DNA of 64,000 bases from JAKALD01 sp963817785 (GTDB taxonomy: Bacteria > Pseudomonadota > Gammaproteobacteria > Burkholderiales > SG8-39): contig CAWFPL010000008.1 in assembly GCA_963817785.1 (NCBI GenBank), positions 1,635,468-1,699,467 of the forward strand, read 5' to 3'. Shown here piece after piece: positions 33,046 through 41,178 of the stretch. The position numbers and the translations under genes were made by a program. How positions within the stretch are numbered: position 1 is the first letter of the stretch; every line of letters begins with the position of its first letter. Under the pieces are notes generated by a model. That model was not told the DNA's origin. It did no database searches and worked only from the letters and a program-made list of their open reading frames with translations.

Positions 33046-33662
33046 GCCGCCCCCGGGCGGGCGCGACCCGAGTACTGATAGCTGAGCATGCGCGATCCCT
33101 TCGCGTAGCCGGCGTCCAGCTCCTCGAGCCGGAAGCCGGCGGCGAGGATCAGCTCGTCCATCTTGCGGTCGAGATGGCAGCCCCCGGCGAACCGGGTCCA
33201 GAGCGGGCTCAGGCGGCGCTGCATGGCCGCTACGCGCGATTCGGGCGCCAGACCGTGCTCGGCGAACCACAGCGAACCGTCGGGCTTGAGCACGCGCCGG
33301 ATTTCCGCCAGGGCGCGCGCCGGATTCGCGATGCTGCAGAGCGCCCAGGTCATCACGACTGCGTCGACGACGTGGTCGGCGAGGGGGATCTGCTCTGCGC
33401 CACTTTCAACGAAATCGACCGCAAACCCGGCCGCACCGGCGCGCGCCCTCGCCTTGCGCAGCAGCTCGGCCGAGGGATCGAGCGCCATCACGCGCGCGAC
33501 GCATGGGCCGTAGTACGGCAGGTTGAGCCCCGAGCCGGCGCCCACTTCCAGCACCACCCCGCGGGCCTTTGGGACGATGCGCGCGCGATAACGCGCCGCC
33601 TCGTCGTTACGCATCGCGAGGTCGGTCAGATGCGGAAGAACCCATTTGGCGTAGAAACCCAC
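33042..33662 (-). CDS. class I SAM-dependent methyltransferase
   Basis: A 206-residue Rossmann-fold methyltransferase. Motif I is VVLEVGAGSGLNLPYYG, the acidic residue after strand 2 is in MALDPSAELLRKA, and motif post-I/II is VDAVVMTWALCSIANPARALAEIRRVLKPDG. Near the C-terminus LWTRFAGGCHLDRKM matches a family of thiol and small-molecule methyltransferases (Methyltransf_11 type). It lacks the cysteines expected for ArsM. It is translationally coupled to the five-heme cytochrome, which suggests a shared pathway, but the substrate is unknown. Confidence 0.83.
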   Translation of the reverse strand: MGFYAKWVLPHLTDLAMRNDEAARYRARIVPKARGVVLEVGAGSGLNLPYYGPCVARVMALDPSAELLRKARARAGAAGFAVDFVESGAEQIPLADHVVDAVVMTWALCSIANPARALAEIRRVLKPDGSLWFAEHGLAPESRVAAMQRRLSPLWTRFAGGCHLDRKMDELILAAGFRLEELDAGYAKGSRMLSYQYSGRARPGAA

Positions 33663-33711
33663 GTCCGCCTCGTTCCCGTCGGTCAGCGCTCGGTCGCGCT
33701 CAGGCCACGGC

Positions 33712-34368
33712 TCATTCCACCGGCAGGCCGGCAGCTTTCCACTCAGGGAAACCGTCTTCGAGCCGGCGCGCCTTCCAGCCGCGCTTGCGCAGCTTCAGCA
33801 CCGCCTCGTACGACATCAGGCAGTAGGGTCCGCGGCAGTACGCCACCACCTCGCGCCTCTTGGGCAGCCTCGCGAGGCCGCTCTCGAGCCGCTCGACCGG
33901 GACGTTGATGGCGCCGGCAACGTGCCCCGCGACGTATTCCTCGGCCGGCCGCACGTCGAGCACGGTGACCAGGCCCTTTTTCGCGCGCTCGAGCAGCTCC
34001 TCGGCCCGAATCGGCTCCAGCTCGTCGCGATGGCCGATGAAGTCGCGCACCAGCTTCTCGACCTCCGCGGCGCGCGCCTCTCCCGCGCGCCGCAGCGCGC
34101 TATAGAGATGCACCACTTCGTTGCCCGCGATCGAATAGAACACGCGCTGTCCGTCCTTGCGCGGGACTACCAGTCCGGCCTGCCTGAGCCCCTGGAGGTG
34201 CTGGGAGGTGTTCGCGACGGTCAAACCCGCCATGGCCGCAAGCTGGTCGACGCTGCGCTCGCCTTGCGCAAGGTATTCAAGCAGTTGCAGGCGGTTGGCA
34301 TTGGCCAGTGCTTGCCCGACCTTGGCGAGCGACTGGTACAGCGAACGCTTCAGTGTGTCGATTGACAT
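33712..34368 (-). CDS. ArsR-family regulator fused to a rhodanese domain
   Basis: A 218-residue two-domain protein. Residues 1-100 are an ArsR winged helix: LANANRLQLLEYLAQGERSV, then LTVANTSQHLQGLRQAGLV and the wing VPRKDGQRVFYSI. Residues 125-218 are a rhodanese domain with active-site loop YCRGPYCLMSYEAV, where the first Cys carries the persulfide. Such fusions respond to reactive sulfur species and control sulfide-oxidising genes. It is divergent from the sterol-desaturase gene; a perfect 7-bp palindrome lies between them. It probably regulates itself and the 34.4-38.0 kb module. Confidence 0.9.
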   Translation of the reverse strand: MSIDTLKRSLYQSLAKVGQALANANRLQLLEYLAQGERSVDQLAAMAGLTVANTSQHLQGLRQAGLVVPRKDGQRVFYSIAGNEVVHLYSALRRAGEARAAEVEKLVRDFIGHRDELEPIRAEELLERAKKGLVTVLDVRPAEEYVAGHVAGAINVPVERLESGLARLPKRREVVAYCRGPYCLMSYEAVLKLRKRGWKARRLEDGFPEWKAAGLPVE

Positions 34369-34387
34369 GGAATCCTCGCACGCCTAT

Positions 34388-34409
34388 TATTCAATTGATC
34401 TCTTGAATA
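34388..34409. promoter_or_regulatory. palindromic operator for the ArsR-rhodanese regulator
   Basis: TATTCAA at 34388-34394 and its exact inverse TTGAATA at 34403-34409 are separated by 8 bp. It is centred in the short divergent gap between the regulator (start 34368) and the desaturase gene (start 34423). AT-rich dyads of this size are normal ArsR/SmtB-type operators. Confidence 0.65.
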
Positions 34410-34422
34410 CGCAAGTTCCCGC

Positions 34423-35298
34423 ATGCTCGAATCCTATCTCCTCGCCGCGAGCCGGTGGCTTCTGAGCCACGAGGCCCAGGTGCGCGCGGGCACGTTCGCC
34501 GCCATGCTCGCCATCATGGCGACCTGGGAGGTTCTCGCCCCCAGGCGCGCGCTCGCCCTTCCGAGGCTGCGCCGATGGGCCAGCAACCTCGGCATCGTGG
34601 TCCTGAACACCTTAGTGGTGCGGCTCATCTTCCCGCTCGCCGCGGTGGCTCTCGCGGGTCTGGCGCACGAGCGCGGCTGGGGCCTGCTCAACCAATACGA
34701 AGTCCCTTTCGCCGCCGCAGTCCTCGCCTCGGTCGTCGCGCTCGATCTCGCGATCTACCTGCAGCACGTGATGTTCCACGCGGTGCCCGCGCTGTGGCGC
34801 CTGCACCGCGTGCACCACGCCGACCTCGACTACGACGTCACCACCGGGGCGCGCTTTCATCCGGTCGAAATCATGCTCTCGATGCTGATCAAGATGGCTG
34901 CAATCGTCGTGCTCGGCCCGCCCGCGGTCGCGGTGATGGTTTTCGAGGTGCTGCTGAACGCGACGGCGATGTTCAATCACGCGAACGTGCGGCTGCCCGC
35001 GGCGCTCGACCGGGTTCTGCGCGTATTCGTCGTCACGCCCGACATGCACCGGGTGCATCACTCGATCGAAGATCACGAGACCAACTCCAACTTCGGGTTC
35101 AACCTGTCGCTGTGGGACCGGCTGTTCCGCACCTACAAGGCGCAGCCCGACGCCGGGCACGAGCGCATGAGCATCGGGATTCGCAATTACCGCGATCCGA
35201 GGCTGGTGTCCGATCTGCCGGGGATGCTCGCGTTGCCGTTTCTCGGCGCGGACACGGGCTACGCCATCAACCGCAGGCAATGGGGGCCGAACCCGTGA
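34423..35298 (+). CDS. sterol desaturase/fatty acid hydroxylase-family membrane protein
   Basis: A 291-residue inner-membrane di-iron enzyme. The histidine clusters are LQHVMFHAVPALWRLHRVHHAD (HxxxH and HxxHH) and TPDMHRVHHSIEDHETNSNFG (HxxHH), with a further His in MFNHANVRLP. Four to five hydrophobic segments precede and separate the clusters. Family members hydroxylate or desaturate lipids using oxygen; the substrate here is unknown. Its stop overlaps the GTG start of the next gene, which places it in the persulfide-related operon controlled by the ArsR-rhodanese protein. Confidence 0.88.
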   Translation: MLESYLLAASRWLLSHEAQVRAGTFAAMLAIMATWEVLAPRRALALPRLRRWASNLGIVVLNTLVVRLIFPLAAVALAGLAHERGWGLLNQYEVPFAAAVLASVVALDLAIYLQHVMFHAVPALWRLHRVHHADLDYDVTTGARFHPVEIMLSMLIKMAAIVVLGPPAVAVMVFEVLLNATAMFNHANVRLPAALDRVLRVFVVTPDMHRVHHSIEDHETNSNFGFNLSLWDRLFRTYKAQPDAGHERMSIGIRNYRDPRLVSDLPGMLALPFLGADTGYAINRRQWGPNP

Positions 35299-36314
35299 GC
35301 GGGAAGGCTCTCGCCCGGTTCGCGCTGTTTGCCGGGTTGGCCGCCGCGGTGGCCGCGGCATTTCCCTATCGGAACATGCTCGATCTGGCCGTCCTCGACC
35401 GAGTGGTCCGGGGCGCCGGAAGCTGGGGACCGGCGCTCTACATGGCCGTCTACGCCATTGCCACGGTGTTGTCGGTGCCGGGCGCCGTCCTGACGCTCGC
35501 CGGCGGCGCGCTATTCGGTGCGCTGTGGGGGACGTTCTACAGCCTCACGGGCGCCACGATCGGTGCGACCGCGGCGTTCGCGCTCGCGCGCTACGTGGCG
35601 TCGGACTGGGTGGCGCGCAGGGCCGGCGGACGCACCAGGCAGCTCATCGACGGCGTGGAAAAGGAAGGCTGGCGGTTCGTCGCCTTCGTGCGGCTGGTGC
35701 CGCTGTTCCCGTTCAATATCGTGAACTACGCGCTCGGGCTCACGCGGATTCGGCTTCTGGATTACGCGCTCGCCTCCTACGTTTTCATGCTGCCGGGCGC
35801 CTTCACGTATGCCTATCTCGGCTATGCCGGTCGCGAGGCTCTGGGGGGCGCCGACGACATGATCGGCAAGGGCCTGGCCGCGCTCGCGCTGCTCGCGACG
35901 ATCGCTTTTCTGCCCCGCCTGGTGAAGCGGCTGCGTGGGGCGAACGCCGCCTGCGCCGGGAAGATCTCCAGCGCCGAACTGAAGGCGCGCCTCGAACGGC
36001 ATGAAGACATCGTCGTGCTGGACGTGCGCCCCGCCAAGGACTACGACGGCGAGCTCGGTCACATTCCCGGCTCCCTCAACATACCGCTCGAGGACCTCTC
36101 CGGACGTCTGCCGGAGATCGATGCGCGCCGCGAGCGGCCGCTCGCCGTCATCTGCCGCACCAACCGGATGTCCGCCAAGGCGGTAGAGCTCTTGCGCGAG
36201 GCGGGCTTCAAGCAGCCGTTGCTGATCGCAGACGGCATGCTGGGGTGGCGGGGCCAAGGAGGTGCCGGCGACACACAGGATCCGCGCGGCGCACGCGCTG
36301 GCGCCGATCGATGA
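35295..36314 (+). CDS. fusion: VTT-domain membrane protein plus C-terminal rhodanese
   Basis: A 339-residue protein. Residues 1 to about 220 are a VTT (TVP38/TMEM64) membrane domain with VLSVPGAVLTLAGGALFGALWG, GATIGATAAFALARYVA and RLVPLFPFNIVNYALGLTRI. Residues about 225-325 are a rhodanese domain: VVLDVRPAKDYDGELGHIPGS, NIPLEDLSGRLPEI, and the active-site loop VICRTNRMSAKAVELL, with Cys as persulfide carrier. It starts at GTG 35295, coupled to the preceding gene. It probably couples membrane transport to handling of sulfane sulfur in the cytoplasm; the transported species is unknown. Confidence 0.88.
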   Translation: MSGKALARFALFAGLAAAVAAAFPYRNMLDLAVLDRVVRGAGSWGPALYMAVYAIATVLSVPGAVLTLAGGALFGALWGTFYSLTGATIGATAAFALARYVASDWVARRAGGRTRQLIDGVEKEGWRFVAFVRLVPLFPFNIVNYALGLTRIRLLDYALASYVFMLPGAFTYAYLGYAGREALGGADDMIGKGLAALALLATIAFLPRLVKRLRGANAACAGKISSAELKARLERHEDIVVLDVRPAKDYDGELGHIPGSLNIPLEDLSGRLPEIDARRERPLAVICRTNRMSAKAVELLREAGFKQPLLIADGMLGWRGQGGAGDTQDPRGARAGADR

Positions 36315-36318
36315 AGCG

Positions 36319-36414
36319 ATGTGTGAGCTGCTCGACCTGACGAGTGACGCCCCGGTGGAACGCCGGCAGCTCCGGTGCGTGGGGTGGCCGACCGAGGTAA
36401 AGATGACGGCATGA
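36319..36414 (+). other. short reading frame beginning MCELL, repeated at 37979
   Basis: ATG 36319 opens a 31-codon frame, MCELLDLTSDAPVERR onward. Its first codons and the 8 bases before it (ATGAAGC) recur at 37971-37998 after the SQR-like gene. MCELL resembles the start of class II glutamine amidotransferases (YafJ-like), so both may be relics of that gene's 5' end. There is no evidence of expression. Confidence 0.3.
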
Positions 36415-36450
36415 CGCCGCCGTGACCCCCCCCTGCAAAAGGAGCCTCTG

Positions 36451-36774
36451 GTGAAATACCTTCTCATCATCAACGGCAACGATCCGGAAACCATCTGGAA
36501 CGCGCTGCGCTTCGGCTCGGCCGTGCTGTCGCGTGGCCACGAGGCGAGCGCCTTCCTGCTCGGCGCCGCCGTCGAGATCGAGCGGGTGGGCAGCGAGCGC
36601 TTCGACGTCGAGAAGCTCCTGTTGCGCTTCGACGAGCTGGGCGGCGTCGTGCTGAGCTGCACGACATGTTTGCGCATCCGCAAAATGGACGCCGCCGCTG
36701 TCTGCCCGATGTCGACGATGGACGATCTCGCGCGCCTCACCGAAGAGGCCGACCGCGTTCTCACCTTTGGCTAG
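36451..36774 (+). CDS. DsrE-family protein
   Basis: A 107-residue small cytoplasmic protein starting at GTG 36451 with GGAG 9-12 nt upstream. It shows the DsrE fold: LLIINGNDPETIWNALRFGSAVL at the N-terminus, ASAFLLGAAVEIERV, and a cysteine segment VVLSCTTCLRIRKM with candidate sulfur-carrying cysteines, then MSTMDDLARLTEEADRVLTFG. DsrE-like proteins relay persulfide sulfur between rhodaneses and oxidising enzymes. Its position between a VTT-rhodanese and an SQR-like flavoprotein fits that job. Confidence 0.83.
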   Translation: MKYLLIINGNDPETIWNALRFGSAVLSRGHEASAFLLGAAVEIERVGSERFDVEKLLLRFDELGGVVLSCTTCLRIRKMDAAAVCPMSTMDDLARLTEEADRVLTFG

Positions 36775-36792
36775 CTCGTCGCGGAGACATTC

Positions 36793-37947
36793 ATGAGCGG
36801 CAAAACGATCCTCATCCTCGGCGGCGGCCTCGGCGGCATCACGGCCGCCGGCGCCCTGCGCCGTTTGTGCGCCCCCGAGCACCGCGTCGTCGTGATCGAA
36901 CGCAACGCGACATTCTCATTGCGCATGGCGAACCTTTGGCTGATGACTGGGGAGCGCCGACGCACCGAGGAAGGTGAACGCGACCTGTCGCGACTGGCTG
37001 AGCGTGGCATCGAATGGACGCGAGCCGAGATCGAGGCGATCGACCCCGTCGCCAGGACGGTCCGGACCAGCGCCGGCACGCTGGCGGGCGACTACCTGGT
37101 CATCGCGCTTGGCGCCGAGCGCCATCCCGCGGCGGTGCCGGGTTTCGCCGAGGCCGCGCTCGACCTCTATGAATCCGCCGGTGCCCTGCGCATTCGCGCG
37201 TCCCTGGAGGCTTTCACCGGCGGCCGGGTGGTGGTGATCGTCGCGCGCACGCCGTTTTCCTGCCCCTCCGCACCCTATGAGGCCGCGTTCCTCGTCGAAT
37301 CCCTGTTGCGCCGGCGTGGCGTGCGCGAGCAAAGCGAAATCGCCGTCTACACGCCGGAAGACCTGCCCATGCCCGTCGCCGGAGCGGAGGTGGGCAAGGA
37401 GCTGGTGCGCATGCTCCAGGAGCGCGGCATCGAGTTCCACCCCGAGCAGATCGTGATGAAGGTCGACCCGGCGGCCCGCACCGCCCGCTTCGAGCTCGAG
37501 GACACCAAGTTCGACTTGCTCATCGGCGTACCGCCGCACCGGGCGCCCGAGGCGCTGCGCGCGGCCAAGCTGACCGATGCCTCGGGCTGGGTGCCCGTCG
37601 AGGCAAATTCGCTGCGAACCCGCCACGAGCGGGTATACGCCATCGGCGACGCCACTTCGATCCGGCTGCCCATCGGCATGTTCCTGCCCAAGGCAGGGGT
37701 CTTCGCCGACGAGCAGGCGCGCATCGTCGCCGAGAACATCGCCGCGGAGATCTCCGGCAAGGCCGCCGCCGGCCGATTCAACGGGCACGGCTTCTGCTAC
37801 ATCGAGACAGGCGACAACATGGCCGCTTACGGCGCCGGCAACTTCTATGGCATTCCCGCGCCGACGGTGAGCCTGGAGCCGCCGTCAATGCGTTTCTGCA
37901 AGGAGAAGCACGAAATCGAGCGGGCGGCACAGACGCTGTGGCTGTAG
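36793..37947 (+). CDS. sulfide:quinone oxidoreductase-like FAD protein
   Basis: A 384-residue flavoprotein of the SQR/FccB type. The FAD motif is ILILGGGLGGITAAGALR; TFSLRMANLWLMTGERRR follows; the second Rossmann region contains RVVVIVARTPFSCPSAPYEAAFLVE, where the Cys in the CPSAPYE block matches a conserved active-site region of SQR/FccB relatives. YAIGDATSIRLP binds FAD, and FCYIETGDNMAAYGAGNFYG is a C-terminal family block. It would oxidise sulfide or a persulfide and pass electrons to quinone or cytochrome. It is the last gene of the sulfur module, 18 nt after the DsrE gene. Confidence 0.86.
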   Translation: MSGKTILILGGGLGGITAAGALRRLCAPEHRVVVIERNATFSLRMANLWLMTGERRRTEEGERDLSRLAERGIEWTRAEIEAIDPVARTVRTSAGTLAGDYLVIALGAERHPAAVPGFAEAALDLYESAGALRIRASLEAFTGGRVVVIVARTPFSCPSAPYEAAFLVESLLRRRGVREQSEIAVYTPEDLPMPVAGAEVGKELVRMLQERGIEFHPEQIVMKVDPAARTARFELEDTKFDLLIGVPPHRAPEALRAAKLTDASGWVPVEANSLRTRHERVYAIGDATSIRLPIGMFLPKAGVFADEQARIVAENIAAEISGKAAAGRFNGHGFCYIETGDNMAAYGAGNFYGIPAPTVSLEPPSMRFCKEKHEIERAAQTLWL

Positions 37948-37978
37948 TAGCCCGTCGCGAGCACCGACTCATGAAGCC

Positions 37979-38041
37979 ATGTGCGAGCTGTTCGGACTGA
38001 CGGAGGAGACCCATCCTCGGCTGAACCCTGCCGAGCCGTAA
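37979..38041 (+). other. short reading frame beginning MCELF, repeat of that at 36319
   Basis: ATG 37979 opens a 20-codon frame, MCELFGLTEETHPR onward, preceded by ATGAAGC as at 36312. The first eight codons match the copy at 36319 in six residues. It may be another relic of a class II glutamine amidotransferase start. It is too short to call a gene. Confidence 0.3.
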
Positions 38042-38116
38042 ACCCGCGGGTGCAGGCGAGCGGCATCGATGCCGGTTCGGCGCGAGTCGCTGCCACCGGC
38101 TCGCCCGCCCGCCCGG

Positions 38117-38659
38117 TCAAATGAGGTCCGGCGGGCGCTGCGTGCGCTGGTCGAGCATCTCCAGCAGCCGCGTGCTGGTGGCGCGCAGGCGCTGTGAGAG
38201 CATGAGCACCAGCGCCATCAGCACCTTGGCGCCGAGCATCGGCTGCTCGACGATGATCCGCGCCAGGCTCTCGCGGTCGAGCACCGCGATCGGCACCGGC
38301 GCGGTCGCGACGCAGGCGGCGAAGCGCGGCTCGCCGTCGATCATCGACATTTCGCCCAGCGTGCGGCCCGGCTCGACCGACGCGATCACCTGCGGCACGT
38401 TCCAGCGATCGTTCTTGAGCACGTCGATCCCGCCCTCGACCACGATCAGCATGAGGTCGCCGCCCTCGCCCTCGCGGATGATCTCGGTGCCGGGCGCGGC
38501 GCGATACACGGCCATGAAATGCGCCAGCAGGCGCACCTCCGCGGCGGTGAAGTTCTCGAGCATCGCGCAGTTCGGGATCAGCGCGTGGATCTGCCCGGAG
38601 AACTGGGTCGCGTCTCCCAAGTACTCGAGATTGGAAAAATGTTGCGGGCGGTCGGCCAT
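38117..38659 (-). CDS. cyclic-nucleotide-binding-domain protein
   Basis: A 180-residue protein consisting of a CRP-like cNMP-binding beta-roll without a DNA-binding domain. Core blocks: FTAAEVRLLAHFMAVYRA, GTEIIREGEGGDLMLIVVEGGIDV, GRTLGEMSMIDGEPRFAACVAT and DRESLARIIVEQP. The phosphate-binding cassette (GEMSMIDGEPR) is well formed, with the Glu and Arg that contact cyclic nucleotide. The C-terminal helix ends at LLEMLDQRTQRPPDLI. It probably senses a cyclic nucleotide or similar ligand and acts on an unknown partner. A single minus-strand gene. Confidence 0.86.
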   Translation of the reverse strand: MADRPQHFSNLEYLGDATQFSGQIHALIPNCAMLENFTAAEVRLLAHFMAVYRAAPGTEIIREGEGGDLMLIVVEGGIDVLKNDRWNVPQVIASVEPGRTLGEMSMIDGEPRFAACVATAPVPIAVLDRESLARIIVEQPMLGAKVLMALVLMLSQRLRATSTRLLEMLDQRTQRPPDLI

Positions 38660-38710
38660 GGGCAGGCGCTGGATGCGGGCGGCCCATTATGCCCAAGCCC
38701 CCGCGCACGC

Positions 38711-39574
38711 CTAGGCGATCAGCCACAGCACGGTGCCGAGCCAGCCGAGCGCGGCCAGGGCGATCAGCGGATCGCGCAGCAGCTCGTTGGCGGGATCGCC
38801 GCCGCCGCCGCGGAAATTGAGTCTGAACAGGTAGCGAAAGGTGCCCAGCAGCACCCAGGGCAGCGTCAGGATGAGCCGGTCGGTACCCTGCGCCGCTACC
38901 GTCTCGGGGGCGAGCGTGTACTGCGCGTAGGCCACGATCATGCCCGCCGCGCAGACCAGTATTGCCTTATCCAGGAATCCGGTACTGTAAGCCTCGAGCA
39001 CGGGGCGATGCTGAGCCGCGTCTTCGGCGAGCTGCGCGATCTCCGCGCGGCGCTTGCCGAAGCCGAGAAACAGGGTCAGCAGGAAACCGCAGGCGAGCAG
39101 CCAGCGCGACGGCGGAATGCCGATGCCCGCGGTGCCGGCAAGCAGGCGCAGCATGAAGCCCGCGGCGATGGCAAACACGTCGAGCACCGGCACCCGCTTG
39201 AGCCCGAGCGTGTACGCAACGTTGAGCACGACGTACGCGGCGACCGCGGCGGCCACCCCGGGGCCCGTCCAGGCCGCGAGCGCGAGGCCGCCCACGGCGA
39301 GCACGGCCGAAACCGCCAGCGCGGCGCGTTGGCCGATCGCGCCGCGCGCCACCGGCCGGTCGCGCTTGTCGGGATGAGTGCGGTCCCGCGGCGCATCGAC
39401 GCAATCGTTGAAGGCGTAGACCGCGCTCGAGGCGAGGCAGAACGCCGCGGTGGCGCCGAGCGCGGCGGCCACCAGCGCCGGCTCGCCGAAGGCGTGGCCG
39501 AACAGCAGCCCCGCCAGCACGAAGGCGTTCTTCACCCAGTGCTGGGGGCGCAGCAGGCGGATCCAGTCGCGCAT
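38711..39574 (-). CDS. UbiA-family prenyltransferase, decaprenyl-phosphate phosphoribosyltransferase-like
   Basis: A 287-residue multi-spanning membrane protein. The first aspartate-rich motif is AVYAFNDCVDAPRDRTHPDKRDRPVA (NDxxD); N-terminal LLRPQHWVKNAFVLAGLLFG and the second motif region FLGFGKRRAEIA, with LEAYSTGFLDK, match the DPPR-synthase subgroup rather than ubiquinone enzymes. In actinobacteria that enzyme makes decaprenyl-phosphoribose; proteobacterial relatives probably make polyprenyl-phosphate pentose for envelope glycans. It lies 19 nt downstream of the glycosyltransferase gene (39594), so the two may work together at the membrane. Confidence 0.85.
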   Translation of the reverse strand: MRDWIRLLRPQHWVKNAFVLAGLLFGHAFGEPALVAAALGATAAFCLASSAVYAFNDCVDAPRDRTHPDKRDRPVARGAIGQRAALAVSAVLAVGGLALAAWTGPGVAAAVAAYVVLNVAYTLGLKRVPVLDVFAIAAGFMLRLLAGTAGIGIPPSRWLLACGFLLTLFLGFGKRRAEIAQLAEDAAQHRPVLEAYSTGFLDKAILVCAAGMIVAYAQYTLAPETVAAQGTDRLILTLPWVLLGTFRYLFRLNFRGGGGDPANELLRDPLIALAALGWLGTVLWLIA

Positions 39575-39593
39575 CGCTCGCCTCGTGTGCGGC

Positions 39594-41138
39594 TCAGCCC
39601 CGGCAGGACTGGCCGGGGAAATAGCGCTCGCAGAAATAGCAGTGCCCGACCGGCAGCCAGCGCGGGATGCGGTAGTAGCGCTGGCGCACCGCCTCCAGGA
39701 TGCGCTGCCGGTAGGGCAGGTACTTGAAGCCGCGGCCGAGGAAGGCGTGGAACGTCGCCCCCGCGACCTCGATGTTGCGCTCCTCGACCGACTCGAAGTA
39801 GGGCCGGAAGTAGGCCAGCGGCGGCGCGTCGCGGCGCAGGATCAGGATGTTCCTGCCGGCCCAGCTGCGCACGTCGCTGAGCAGATCGTCCTGGCGCGCG
39901 TGCGAGGAGCCCTCGCCGAACACCGGTACGTGATACCCGGCGTGATAGGAGAGCACCGCGGCCGAGGAGTAGCTGTCCGAGGCGAGCAAGTACTCGCCGA
40001 GCCACGGCTGCACCTTGGCGAGCAGGCGCGGCGTGTCGACCACGAATACCAGGCGCGGATACAGCGTGGAGGATTTCCACGCCGAGAGCGGCACCGCCAT
40101 GAGCGCCGCGATCGCGAGCGCGTGCACGAGCGCGAACGCGGCGAAGAATTTCACCGCGCCGCGCAGCCGCTCGCGGCCGGCGGCGAGCGCGACCGTCACC
40201 ACCAGCGCAGGCACGAACGACAGCATCCAGTGCAGGCCGACGCGCTTGCCCAGCGAGACCAGGCCGAACATCGCGAACGGCACGGCCCAGCCGAGCAGCC
40301 AGGCGAGCCCGCCCGGTGAAGCGGCGAGCGCCGCGACGCGCTTGCGCTCGCGCCAGGCGTAGTAAAGCAGCGGCCCCGCGAGGTAGGCGAGCGAGACCGC
40401 GTAGAGCAGCGGGTTGGCGAGTGTGAAGCGCGCGTCCTGGTTGCGGTTGATCGCGTTGAACATCACGTTCGCCCAGCAGTGCTCGTAATTCCAGTACAGG
40501 TTCAGCAGCCCGGCGGGCAGCGCGCCGAGCAGCGCGAGCCCCAGTCCCGCCCAGCGCCGCGGCGCGCCGCGCGCAAGCAGCGCCCAGGCCAGGTAGGCCA
40601 GACCGAGCGGGACGACCAGGTATTTCGACAGGAACGCGAAGCCGAGGGCGACGCCGGCGGCGAAGAACGTCGGCGGCGAGTCGCGCTGCGCGGCGCGCGC
40701 GAACAGCGCCAGCGACATCACCGAGAACAGGACCAGCGGGATGTCCGTGGTGATGAACACGTCCCAGAAGTCCATCGGCGCGAGCAGCACGGCGGTCGCG
40801 GCGAGCTCGGCCACGCCCTCCTGCACGCCGCCCGCGGCGCGCACCGCCCAGCGCACCAGGAGCGCGGCCAGCGGCGGCAGCAGCAGCGCCGGCAGGCGCA
40901 CCACCCATGCCGCCTCCGACCAGCGCACGAGCAGCGCGAGCAGCCAGCCGACCATCGGCGGGTGGTCGTAATAGCCCAGGGCGGGCCGCCGGCCCCACTC
41001 GATGAAATAGGCCTCGTCGTTGGTGACCGGAAAATGCGCCGCGAGCCAGAAGCGGAACGCGAGCGTCGCGGCGAGCGCGACCAGGAACCACTGCCGTGGG
41101 GTGATTCGATCGGTCAAGACGGAGGCCGCGCGGGGCAA
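39594..41138 (-). CDS. ArnT/PMT-type membrane glycosyltransferase (GT39/GT83-like)
   Basis: A 514-residue protein with about 11-12 membrane segments. The N-terminal periplasmic loop carries the catalytic acidic motif THE-like VTNDEAYFIEWGRRPALGYYDHPPM, and the next helix begins VGWLLALLVRWS. LAAPMDFWDVFITTDIPL-like sequence and FLSKYLVVPLGLAYLAW follow. The soluble C-terminal domain spans residues about 390-514. Such enzymes move sugars from polyprenyl phosphate to lipid A, proteins or glycans in the periplasm. The start is uncertain: TTG at 41138 gives 514 residues, TTG at 41117 is an alternative. It is upstream of the UbiA-family gene. Confidence 0.82.
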   Translation of the reverse strand: MPRAASVLTDRITPRQWFLVALAATLAFRFWLAAHFPVTNDEAYFIEWGRRPALGYYDHPPMVGWLLALLVRWSEAAWVVRLPALLLPPLAALLVRWAVRAAGGVQEGVAELAATAVLLAPMDFWDVFITTDIPLVLFSVMSLALFARAAQRDSPPTFFAAGVALGFAFLSKYLVVPLGLAYLAWALLARGAPRRWAGLGLALLGALPAGLLNLYWNYEHCWANVMFNAINRNQDARFTLANPLLYAVSLAYLAGPLLYYAWRERKRVAALAASPGGLAWLLGWAVPFAMFGLVSLGKRVGLHWMLSFVPALVVTVALAAGRERLRGAVKFFAAFALVHALAIAALMAVPLSAWKSSTLYPRLVFVVDTPRLLAKVQPWLGEYLLASDSYSSAAVLSYHAGYHVPVFGEGSSHARQDDLLSDVRSWAGRNILILRRDAPPLAYFRPYFESVEERNIEVAGATFHAFLGRGFKYLPYRQRILEAVRQRYYRIPRWLPVGHCYFCERYFPGQSCRG

Positions 41139-41178
41139 AAGCGCCGATTATAAGTGCCGGCGCCACCCGGGCGGCGCC

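Noticed and set aside
33042..33662. Arsenite methyltransferase ArsM
   Set aside because: Too short and lacks the conserved arsenic-binding cysteines.
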